Assembly (NCBI GenBank): GCA_963831235.1
Contig: CAWHPS010000038.1
Span: 49,717 to 113,716, forward strand
Reading direction: 5' to 3'
DNA: 64,000 nt
Source: CAWHPS01 sp963831235
GTDB lineage: Bacteria; Fibrobacterota; OXYB2-FULL-49-7; JAEUSG01
In this document: positions 52,051 to 59,663 of the stretch, one piece after another
Layout of the letters: each line of letters starts with the position of its first letter
Numbering within the stretch: position 1 is the stretch's first letter
Translations under genes and position numbers: made by a program
The notes under the pieces: generated by a model
What the model was told of the DNA's origin: nothing
Database searches by the model: none
What the model saw: the letters and a program-made list of their open reading frames with translations, nothing else

Positions 52051-54672
52051 ATGTTTTATCTGATTCAACTGCTGATTGCTCTAAGTGCGGCAGTGCTCTT
52101 TGCTCAATCCGAAACACCCTGGCTTGATCCGGCGACATATATGCCAAAAGCAATGGACTGCATTGCAACAGATGCCATGATTGCGGATTATTCAGATTAT
52201 TGCCACGGTAAAAAGACATATACTGTCCGTCAAACCAACAATGGTTCGGACCCGGTAATAGACGGTATTCTTGAGGACAGCATTTGGTATTATGCTGATA
52301 CTCTTCTTATTAATTCATGGGCGGATGCTGGTACGCAAGCATGTGGAGACAATCCGAGATTCAAAGGGCCTCAGGATCTGCATGCAATCTGGCGTTTCTG
52401 TTATAATCAAAATGCATTTTACCTAAGTTGCGAAACGCACGACGATATTTGGGATGTTGACAGCCTTAAAGGCTGGAATGCGCAGGACGGAGTTGAACTT
52501 GCAATAGATCCATGGGATTGGGGCTATTCCCTGGGCTCTACCATTCCAACCGGTGGTTGGCCAAAGGAGGATTTCCGCCGTTACTGGTCCAATAACGCCA
52601 CCATCATTCCCTATCCAGGTGATGCCCAAATGTGCCTTTTACATCTATTCAAGCGTGCCAACACAGAGCAATTTCTGGCCGGATTTATACGTGGCACACT
52701 TCTTAACAACTACAACCGTGGCGATGAAGGAATAAATTTTACACATGGTCATTCCAATCTTTATGGCCTCGAGTTCGCAGCTCAAAAACGCGGGACAGAC
52801 GAGTGGGGCCGGACGGTTTTTCACTATGAATTCAAGTTTCCTTATACAACGGATTTATGGAAAGAGCTTAAAGGCACTGGTTTCTACAATGAAAATAAAA
52901 TGCCTCAAGGCGGTCAGATGTTCAAGATGAATTTCGCCAACAATGATGATGATGCTCCGGGTCCTGATGGTGTTAATGGTAACACATCCTTTCTTATACG
53001 CTCAAGGAATTTCAAGAACCAGGATGATCCGTTTGTGAATTATGATGCTCACTGGTCAGATACCCGTTACATGATGACGTTCAAATACGGCGGACAGCCT
53101 GCTGAAAACATTCATCCCTGGCCAAGGAGTGATATAACGGTGGTTGAACATGGGCATCGCAGTATCTTTGCAACATGGGTAGATGCAGCCACGGAAACAA
53201 CCCCTTATGAATTCACCGAAGCCGGAACAAGCATAATTGACAATATTACATATTTCTATGATTCATTAGCAGGGAATGCAAGCCATGGTCAAATCACGAA
53301 TGTTAAAGGTGGTGCGGTGATTGGAACCTATAGGGTTGCTCGGCCCAATCTAGAATTTAATTTGAGCGATACTCTTATACTTACAATGGGTGGCACAACT
53401 TACACACTTTTACGAAGAATCAATACAGGGTGGGATCAATTGGAAAAACGCTGGGTAGAGGCACGTATGATATCAACACTTAATGCCAAATGCAGTACCT
53501 TCGACACAACATGGGTCCCGATAAGCGGTGCGAAAGAATATCGCTTTTGTCCACTATCAAAAATCGATAAAGCCAAAGTAACGGATCCGGAGTATCAGAA
53601 TTGTACTGATTCGGTCAGAATCTATGACTATGAAAAAGATTCACTTTTATACTCATATTCATATACTCCTACACAAGCAATCGTAGGTCGTGAAAGAGCT
53701 GTCTTTTCAATGAATATAAAAAAGCTTGTTCATGAGTCAGACCCTTCACATCCAAGAGACCCTTACAACCTGATAATCACTTATGAGAAAGATAATCGAG
53801 TTGAAACCCTTTTTGAAATCCAGACATTTCCTACTAATAAATTTAATGCCACTGCAAAAGGGGATCTTGGACGCCTGCAACCTATTTTCGCAAAGAATGC
53901 CTCGGATTCTATCACTAAACTGCTGGTACTGGATAAGTTTGCCGGCAATATCATGTTCTTTCCTGATACGGCTGCTGCAACCCAGGCTGCTACAAGGGTG
54001 TATGGAACATTTTACAAGGACGGGATGGTGCTGTTAACTGATAATTCAAGAAGTAACTTCTGGACAAAGCTATGTAATAGCAAGATCATCCTAGATACGA
54101 ATTACTTGGCAGGCTATGATCCATTAACGCCCGGTTCAGGTACCGTGGTTCCAAAGAGTCCCGATAATATGGTTACACCTGACAGCTCATGGATTCAAAC
54201 AGTTACAACAATTGTCCTTAATGCAAAAGCAGGTGTGTATGATACATTCATGATAAAAGACACGTCACAAATAAGCTATTGGGATTACAAATTAAACATA
54301 CCTTTGGATCTTTACAACACCATTGACACCATGACATGTCCTTGGAATAGTATTGAACAGGCTGCTGCAACAGAAGACATAAAGGTTGTCACAGTCGATA
54401 ATTATCCCAATCCATTCAACCCATCAACAACCCTTCGTTTTGCAATACCACCGCAAAAAGCTGATGAGCGGTATGCACTCCATATTTATAATATCAAGGG
54501 TCAGCTTGTACGCATACTTGAAAAGGGTGTGGTTGGGAATAGAGGTCTCATCCGCAAAGTCTTATGGGATGGCACTGACAATCTCGGCATGGCTGTTGGT
54601 GCAGGTATATATTATTACAGACTGAATGTTGGAACAAAAGTAAGAAAAGGCTGTATGGTATTTGTAAAGTAG
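52051..54672 (+). CDS. Exported CBM9-like domain protein with type IX-like sorting domain
   Basis: The 873-residue protein has a signal peptide (cut near LFAQSE). An N-terminal CBM9-like domain follows (PVIDGILEDSIWYYAD, then DLHAIWRFCYNQNAFYLSCETHD and WNAQDGVELAIDPWD), plus more beta domains and a C-terminal sorting domain (VDNYPNPFNPSTTLRFAIPP, VGAGIYYYRLNVG). The start is ATG 52051, behind AAGGAGG at 52039; ATG 52006 and 52009 are further upstream and not needed. CBM9-like domains bind polysaccharide ends or serve as structural modules. It may be a carbohydrate-binding surface protein. Confidence 0.82.
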   Translation: MFYLIQLLIALSAAVLFAQSETPWLDPATYMPKAMDCIATDAMIADYSDYCHGKKTYTVRQTNNGSDPVIDGILEDSIWYYADTLLINSWADAGTQACGDNPRFKGPQDLHAIWRFCYNQNAFYLSCETHDDIWDVDSLKGWNAQDGVELAIDPWDWGYSLGSTIPTGGWPKEDFRRYWSNNATIIPYPGDAQMCLLHLFKRANTEQFLAGFIRGTLLNNYNRGDEGINFTHGHSNLYGLEFAAQKRGTDEWGRTVFHYEFKFPYTTDLWKELKGTGFYNENKMPQGGQMFKMNFANNDDDAPGPDGVNGNTSFLIRSRNFKNQDDPFVNYDAHWSDTRYMMTFKYGGQPAENIHPWPRSDITVVEHGHRSIFATWVDAATETTPYEFTEAGTSIIDNITYFYDSLAGNASHGQITNVKGGAVIGTYRVARPNLEFNLSDTLILTMGGTTYTLLRRINTGWDQLEKRWVEARMISTLNAKCSTFDTTWVPISGAKEYRFCPLSKIDKAKVTDPEYQNCTDSVRIYDYEKDSLLYSYSYTPTQAIVGRERAVFSMNIKKLVHESDPSHPRDPYNLIITYEKDNRVETLFEIQTFPTNKFNATAKGDLGRLQPIFAKNASDSITKLLVLDKFAGNIMFFPDTAAATQAATRVYGTFYKDGMVLLTDNSRSNFWTKLCNSKIILDTNYLAGYDPLTPGSGTVVPKSPDNMVTPDSSWIQTVTTIVLNAKAGVYDTFMIKDTSQISYWDYKLNIPLDLYNTIDTMTCPWNSIEQAAATEDIKVVTVDNYPNPFNPSTTLRFAIPPQKADERYALHIYNIKGQLVRILEKGVVGNRGLIRKVLWDGTDNLGMAVGAGIYYYRLNVGTKVRKGCMVFVK

Positions 54673-54700
54673 TTTTTACTGTCCTTTAGCGTCAGCTTCA

Positions 54701-54740
54701 AAATCCCATTTCCCCTTAAAGGGAAATGGGATTTATTTTT
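54701..54740 (+). terminator. Intrinsic terminator after the CBM9-like gene
   Basis: AAATCCCATTTCCCCTT pairs with AAAGGGAAATGGGATTT (one bulged base) and is followed by ATTTTT. It lies about 30 bases after the stop. Confidence 0.85.
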
Positions 54741-54819
54741 GGCGCGTCGCGTGTTTTAGTGGGTACGCACAACCAATTGTATTTAAGAAGCTTAACACAA
54801 TGGAAACCCATCCCCCCAA

Positions 54820-54857
54820 CCCCCTTCCCTTTTTCTTAAGGGAAAAATGGAAGGGGG
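54820..54857. repeat. Polypyrimidine/polypurine hairpin repeat family 2, copy 2
   Basis: CCCCCTTCCCTTTTTC pairs with GAAAAATGGAAGGGGG (one mismatch). The neighbouring ACCCATCCCC on the left is the inverse of the GGGATGGGT found right of copies 1 and 3, so this copy is in the opposite orientation to copy 3, forming a larger inverted pair with it. Confidence 0.7.
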
Positions 54858-54904
54858 AGTAAAGATTAAAAACAAATATGGATATTTTTTTACATCTTTC
54901 AGAA

Positions 54905-54938
54905 CCCTTCCCTTTTTCCCCCAAGAAAAAGGGAAGGG
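54905..54938. repeat. Polypyrimidine/polypurine hairpin repeat family 2, copy 3
   Basis: CCCTTCCCTTTTTC and GAAAAAGGGAAGGG form a perfect 14-bp stem around CCCCAA, followed by CAGGGATGGGTTT. It lies 150 bases before the GT2 start. Together, copies 2 and 3 fill most of a 417-base gap with no credible gene; the open frame through it is repeat-derived. Confidence 0.75.
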
Positions 54939-55089
54939 CAGGGATGGGTTTGGTAATTTGATAAATGGTTTTATCCAACATATAGTAGGTATCCATGAAA
55001 AAGCACGATGCCCCTCATTTTTTAGTACCAGCCTTGAATTCACTTCATCTATAGGAGTATTTTTCCATCTGTTTTTTAAGAAGGCCTTT

Positions 55090-55755
55090 ATGGAAAAAAC
55101 TTTGATAATAATACCTGCTTATAATTGCGCTTCAGTATTGACCGGATTAATAAATAGAATAAAAGCCCAAACGGATTGTGATATCCTGATAGTTGATGAT
55201 GGGTCAAAAGATAATACACAGGAAATTCTTTCATCATTGCAGGTATTGGCATGCCGACATGAAGGAAATTTGGGTAAAGGCGCTGCGCTTCAAACAGGGT
55301 TTGATTTTGCGAGAGAAAAGGCATATATCAATGTTATAACCATGGATGCGGATGGACAGCACGACCCCGATGACCTTGGGATTTTTTTCAAGTACGATGC
55401 TGATATGGTGCTTGGAAAACGCACCTTTAGGCTCGGTATAATGCCTGTTGCAAGAATCATGTCCAATATCATGACAAGTTTAATCCTGTCCATCATTACA
55501 GGCAAAAAGGTGAGCGACAGCCAATGCGGATATCGTAAAATAAGGCTTGCGAATCTTAATTCATTTCATCCTCGTTTTAGCGGGTTCCAGTATGAGACGG
55601 AAATTCTTCTTCATATTTTAAAACGCAGAAAAGGTTCGGTTGTGAATGTTCCGATTAAAACCATTTATAAGGATGAAAAAAGCAATATCCGCCATTTTCA
55701 TGATACGTTTCAATTCATTGCCGTTGTATGGAGATACCTATGGATTTCCGGATAG
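55090..55755 (+). CDS. DPM1-like GT2 glycosyltransferase
   Basis: The 221-residue protein is a compact GT-A glycosyltransferase: TLIIIPAYNCASVL, LIVDDGSKDN, GNLGKGAALQTGFD, and the acidic MDADGQHDPDDL. It lacks the membrane helices of the 3528 protein and probably acts on a soluble or lipid-linked acceptor at the membrane surface. The true start is ATG 55090; the frame upstream is open only because the family 2 repeats contain no stop. Its end overlaps the pcm start by 28 bases. Confidence 0.85.
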   Translation: MEKTLIIIPAYNCASVLTGLINRIKAQTDCDILIVDDGSKDNTQEILSSLQVLACRHEGNLGKGAALQTGFDFAREKAYINVITMDADGQHDPDDLGIFFKYDADMVLGKRTFRLGIMPVARIMSNIMTSLILSIITGKKVSDSQCGYRKIRLANLNSFHPRFSGFQYETEILLHILKRRKGSVVNVPIKTIYKDEKSNIRHFHDTFQFIAVVWRYLWISG

Positions 55756-56387
55756 CACGCCAGAACATGGTCAGAAGCCAGATAACAGGGCGTGGTATAA
55801 GAGACACTCGTATTATTGCAGCGCTTATTGAGGTTCCACGCCATCTTTTTGTTGATCCTGGAATGCAATCCTCGGCATATTCGGATAATGCACTGCCAAT
55901 TTATCAGGGGCAGACTATTTCCCAGCCGTATATGGTTGCAATTATGACGGAACAGCTTGATGTTAAAACATCCGATAAAATACTTGAAATAGGCACGGGT
56001 TCGGGTTATCAGGCGGCAATTCTGTCCAGATTATCAAAGCAGGTGTATTCAATCGAACGTCATCCGGAACTTGCAGAGAGGGCACTGAAAAATCTTGCAG
56101 CAGCCGGCATAGAGAACGTAAAGATATTCTGCGGTGATGGAACACTCGGATGGCCTGAAGAGGCCCCGTTTGACAAAATAATAATTACAGCCGGGGCGCC
56201 TTCAATACCGCAGACTCTTATGGATCAACTCTCAGAAGGTGGCAGAATGGTCATTCCGGTGGGTAACAGGCATATTCAATCACTCCAGGTTGTTGACAAA
56301 ATAAACAACAAACCGGAAGTCAGGCAAAGCATTGATTGCGTTTTTGTGCCACTAGTGGGCAAACAAGGTTGGAGTGATGTCACCTGA
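55728..56387 (+). CDS. pcm: Protein-L-isoaspartate O-methyltransferase
   Basis: The 219-residue repair enzyme methylates isoaspartyl residues in damaged proteins. Features include the N-terminal ARQNMVRSQITGRGIRD, the VPRHLFVDP and QGQTISQPYMVAIMTE segments, the SAM motif LEIGTGSGYQAAIL, and a C-terminal VFVPLVG. It overlaps the GT2 gene by 28 bases at its 5' end, and overlaps the PIG-L deacetylase convergently by 8 bases. Confidence 0.94.
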   Translation: MEIPMDFRIARQNMVRSQITGRGIRDTRIIAALIEVPRHLFVDPGMQSSAYSDNALPIYQGQTISQPYMVAIMTEQLDVKTSDKILEIGTGSGYQAAILSRLSKQVYSIERHPELAERALKNLAAAGIENVKIFCGDGTLGWPEEAPFDKIIITAGAPSIPQTLMDQLSEGGRMVIPVGNRHIQSLQVVDKINNKPEVRQSIDCVFVPLVGKQGWSDVT

Positions 56388-57171
56388 CATGAAGAACGTT
56401 TATGTGCATTTCTTCTTCAAAACGCTGCCTGTATTTGAGCGGGCTGTATAGGTTGAAATCCACGTTCTTCAGGAATTCCCAGGGTCCGGTATTGCGGATA
56501 TTATCCACAAGCGACTGAATCTGTTCTTGTGATTTGTATTTCAGGATGGCCTCAAGTTTTTTCTCGAAGAGTGCCTCTGGCGCGCGTATGCGCACATTGG
56601 GAGGAGAGGAAAAATCACAATACACAGCCACTTCATGTATGTATGGGGTTTTCAGCAGCGCAGGCCCTAATTCAGGCCAGACATTTCCTATGGAGTGAAA
56701 AACACTTATCATGAATTCATTATATGTGATTTTGTGATCAGGGTGAAGGTCATTTTGTGTGGGCAGGAAGCATTGGGTTGGTTTTATCCTGCGAAGGGCG
56801 AGCGTGAAGGCATTCTGAAGACCTGTAAATCCATGGTAGATCAGGTGGGCCGGATCGTATGAGTAAACACCACGCCTTCCAAGATAACTTGTAAGGCTGT
56901 TATCCGGAAAATTCAGGAATAGTACATATTCCTTTGGAACGCCCAATTGCTCGTAGCATTCGAGGGTCTCTGCCTTGCGTATTTGCGAAATGGTCGCCTT
57001 GTCTTCCTCTTTGCAGTAACCTTGACTTCCGTCCGTAACAATCATGACATAAACAGGGATTCCTTCGGCCCTGGCATGCTGTATGAATAATCCCGCGCCG
57101 AGGGCCACATCATCATCATGTGGACTTACGAAAAGAAAGCATTCGCGATCCTTGTCAAAATGGCGCGACAC
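56380..57171 (-). CDS. PIG-L (LmbE-like) deacetylase
   Basis: The 263-residue protein has the zinc-binding PHDDD at residues 17-21 (FVSPHDDDVALGAG), then VTDGSQGY, and a His-x-x-His segment (HPDHK) further on. PIG-L family enzymes remove acetyl groups from N-acetylglucosaminyl compounds. The start is GTG 57171. It is followed on the minus strand by the pcm overlap, and preceded by asd about 100 bases away. The substrate could be a glycan intermediate or a small thiol precursor. Confidence 0.85.
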   Translation of the reverse strand: MSRHFDKDRECFLFVSPHDDDVALGAGLFIQHARAEGIPVYVMIVTDGSQGYCKEEDKATISQIRKAETLECYEQLGVPKEYVLFLNFPDNSLTSYLGRRGVYSYDPAHLIYHGFTGLQNAFTLALRRIKPTQCFLPTQNDLHPDHKITYNEFMISVFHSIGNVWPELGPALLKTPYIHEVAVYCDFSSPPNVRIRAPEALFEKKLEAILKYKSQEQIQSLVDNIRNTGPWEFLKNVDFNLYSPLKYRQRFEEEMHINVLHVR

Positions 57172-57175
57172 GCTT

Positions 57176-57256
57176 TTAAGCGAAGGACCGAACGCGTCTT
57201 TCCTCGCCGATTAGCCTTATGAATTCAAATTCGTTTACCATTGGATATTCCTTCAT
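57176..57256 (-). other. Short ORF of 26 codons between asd and the PIG-L gene
   Basis: The reading frame from ATG 57256 gives MKEYPMVNEFEFIRLIGEER and then six more residues. The NEFEFIRLI segment weakly recalls the N-terminus of thiamine-monophosphate kinase (ThiL). It ends 5 bases before the PIG-L start. It may be a degraded gene start or a leader peptide. No strong ribosome site. Confidence 0.25.
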
Positions 57257-57273
57257 AATTAAATTGCATCGGA

Positions 57274-58266
57274 TTAAAGCATCTCAGCAATCTGGATTGC
57301 ATTAAGTGCTGCGCCTTTTCTAATTTGATCCCCCACACAGAAAAGATCAAGAGTTCTTTCCCGTGACTGGTCGCGGCGAAGGCGCCCTACCAAAACAGGG
57401 TCCTTTCCGGATGCATCAAGTGGCATGGGCCAGCGGTTTGCAGCGCGATCTTCCAGTACCTTGACGCCAGGGGCTTTTTTCAGGATCTCGTATGCTTCGT
57501 CAATGTCGAATTCATTCTCGAATTCGAGGTTTACAGCTTCACTGTGTGCGCGAAGTACCGGTACCCGAACGCATGTTGCGGTAAGACAAAAAAGAGGCTC
57601 ATGGAAAATCTTTCGTGTTTCCTTGAGCATTTTTATCTCTTCCTCACAGTAACCGTTTTCAGTCATCTTGCTGTTGTGTGGAAATAGGTTGAAGGCATAA
57701 GGATGAGGGATTATTGTCCTGTTATATGGCTTACCATCAAGGACTGCTCTTGTCTCTTCCTTCAGTTCCTCCATTGCTCGCGCACCGGCGCCGCTTGCAG
57801 CCTGATAAGTGCAGATTACGGCCCTTTTGACCTTCCATCTTTTATGCAGAGGATATACTGGAAGGTTCATTATAATAGTGGAACAATTTGGGTTTGCAAT
57901 AATGCCTTTGTGCTTCTTGATATCTTCGGGGTTTACTTCGGGCACGACAAGAGGTATTTCCGGGTCCATGCGGAAAAATGATGTATTGTCCACAACCACT
58001 GCACCGGCCTTTACCGCACTTGGCGCGAATTCACGGCTTATGCTCCCACCGGCAGAGGCAAGCACCAGGTCAATGCCTTTGAAAGAATCATGGGTCAATT
58101 CCTCGACTTTTATCTTTTCGTTCTTGAAAGTTATGTTTTTGCCGGCAGAACGCTTTGATGCCAACGCCCTTAATGAGTCAACTGGAAATTTCCGTTCTTC
58201 GAGCATGGACAAGAGTTCCGTACCAACAGCACCTGTCACGCCCATGATGGCTACCTTATATCCCAT
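57274..58266 (-). CDS. asd: Aspartate-semialdehyde dehydrogenase
   Basis: The 330-residue enzyme makes aspartate semialdehyde for lysine (and diaminopimelate), threonine and methionine. It has the NADP-binding GVTGAVGTELL, the catalytic Cys128 in NPNCSTI, the TYQAASGAGARAMEEL segment, and the active-site His in RVPVLRAHSEAVN. It overlaps tsaD by 11 bases, so the two form an operon transcribed leftwards. Confidence 0.95.
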   Translation of the reverse strand: MGYKVAIMGVTGAVGTELLSMLEERKFPVDSLRALASKRSAGKNITFKNEKIKVEELTHDSFKGIDLVLASAGGSISREFAPSAVKAGAVVVDNTSFFRMDPEIPLVVPEVNPEDIKKHKGIIANPNCSTIIMNLPVYPLHKRWKVKRAVICTYQAASGAGARAMEELKEETRAVLDGKPYNRTIIPHPYAFNLFPHNSKMTENGYCEEEIKMLKETRKIFHEPLFCLTATCVRVPVLRAHSEAVNLEFENEFDIDEAYEILKKAPGVKVLEDRAANRWPMPLDASGKDPVLVGRLRRDQSRERTLDLFCVGDQIRKGAALNAIQIAEML

Positions 58267-59269
58267 AATTCACCTCCCTTAAATTGAATACCGCGGATGC
58301 CGGAATATCAAAAGGATCCGCGCCATGTTGTTTATATTTGAGCAGACCCGCAGCCGCTATCATGGCCCCGTTGTCTGTGCAATATTCAAAAGATGGAAAA
58401 TATAATTTATTTTCCTGGCCAATGGACAGGGCAAGCTTTTCACGCAACCTATTGTTACAGGCCACACCTCCGGATAAAAGAAGAGAGCGGCATTTATATT
58501 TTTTAAGGGCAAAGGCGCTTTTCCTGCTGAGGGCGTCTATGACAGCTTCCTGGTATGATGCTAGCAAATCCGCTTTATTTGATTCAATCTCCTCTTTGGT
58601 CATTTTGTAAATGGTGTTGCGAAGGGCGGTCTTAAGTCCCGAGAAGCTGAAGTTTAAATTCTTTCGCTCCGGGAGGGCCCTTGGAAAGTCGAAAGCTTCG
58701 GGATTTCCCGTCCTCGAAATCCTTTCGATTTCCCTTCCAGCAGGATAGGCTATACCCATCATCTTACCTGCTTTGTCCAAAGCTTCACCTGCGGCATCAT
58801 CGATTGTCCGGCCCGCAAGTTCATACAGTCCTTTTGAATGGCGAAGAAGAAGTGTGTGTCCGCCTGATACGAGAAGGGCTACAAATGAAGGGTCAAGATT
58901 TTTGTGAGACAGATAATTCGCCTTGACATGTGCGTCCAGATGATTGACAGCCACGAAAGGAACCTTGAGCGAGTATGCGAGCCCTTTGGCAAAAGAGAGA
59001 CCCACAAGCAGGGCGCCGATAAGCCCGGGAGAATTTGTTGCAGCCACAAGATTGACTTCATCCTTGGTGATTTTCGCGTCACACAGTGCGGCTTTTACAA
59101 CAGACTCAATTTTAAGCGAATGCTCGCGAGAAGCTATTTCAGGGACAACACCGCCAAACTTGCCATGTTCCAGCTGAGTATGAATCTTGTTTGACAATAC
59201 AGTAAAGTCGTCGGTAATTACTGACGCTGAGGTTTCATCACAGGAGGTTTCTATGCCGAGTATGTACAT
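58256..59269 (-). CDS. tsaD: tRNA N6-adenosine threonylcarbamoyltransferase TsaD
   Basis: The 337-residue protein transfers the threonylcarbamoyl group in t6A37 synthesis of ANN-decoding tRNAs. It begins MYILGIETSCDETSASV and has the metal-binding H110-x3-H114 in VNHLDAHVKANY. ALLVSGGHTLLL and a later GGVACNNRLRE also fit. The true start is ATG 59269. An open frame continues 41 codons further upstream into copy C of the palindromic element, but that extension is made of repeat sequence and not family sequence. It overlaps asd by 11 bases. Confidence 0.96.
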   Translation of the reverse strand: MYILGIETSCDETSASVITDDFTVLSNKIHTQLEHGKFGGVVPEIASREHSLKIESVVKAALCDAKITKDEVNLVAATNSPGLIGALLVGLSFAKGLAYSLKVPFVAVNHLDAHVKANYLSHKNLDPSFVALLVSGGHTLLLRHSKGLYELAGRTIDDAAGEALDKAGKMMGIAYPAGREIERISRTGNPEAFDFPRALPERKNLNFSFSGLKTALRNTIYKMTKEEIESNKADLLASYQEAVIDALSRKSAFALKKYKCRSLLLSGGVACNNRLREKLALSIGQENKLYFPSFEYCTDNGAMIAAAGLLKYKQHGADPFDIPASAVFNLREVNYGI

Positions 59270-59300
59270 ATTTTTTTCCGAATCAACACAAAAAAAATAG

Positions 59301-59422
59301 TAACTGTTCAAGCATTTTGCCGGCCCCTCGATACACCAGCCGGTTGCCGAGTGTCCGCCGCAGGCGGATGTATCGAGGCACCCGGCTGGCACTCGGGGAC
59401 CGGCAAGACATCTGAACAGTTA
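59301..59422 (+). repeat. Palindromic element family 1, copy C
   Basis: A 122-bp element with perfect TAACTGTTC...GAACAGTTA ends. Its 71-base core is identical to copy B in the anti-sigma gene. It starts 31 bases upstream of the tsaD start, in the space shared with the divergent smc gene, and so must lie in or near the tsaD leader. Confidence 0.92.
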
Positions 59423-59568
59423 CTAAAAATAAGCGTTTGCAGACATGGAGAGATAGGGATTTATGGAAATACTGAATGAAAATTTACGCATTTTGTCAGG
59501 ATTCAGAGGAGAAGATCGCTCAAAAAGTAAATTTCATGAAATATCATAAAAAAATTGTAGAAAGATTC

Positions 59569-59597
59569 TTGACTTGAATTACAAGATATTGTATCTT
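59569..59597 (+). promoter_or_regulatory. Sigma-70-type promoter before smc
   Basis: TTGACT (59569-59574) and TATCTT (59592-59597) stand 17 bases apart, about 65 bases before the smc ATG. It is the best promoter-like pair in the gap between tsaD and smc. Confidence 0.55.
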
Positions 59598-59663
59598 AGT
59601 TGCACCTTATACGGGATAGGTTGTGTTTTGTCGTCATAACTTACATTAAAACAGTGGGTTAAA

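Noticed and set aside
54847..55755. Long version of the GT2 protein starting at 54847
   Set aside because: The upstream residues come from hairpin repeats and random sequence; the glycosyltransferase fold starts at ATG 55090.
58256..59392. Long version of TsaD starting at 59392
   Set aside because: The first 41 codons are palindromic-element sequence; the family start MYILGIETSC is at 59269.
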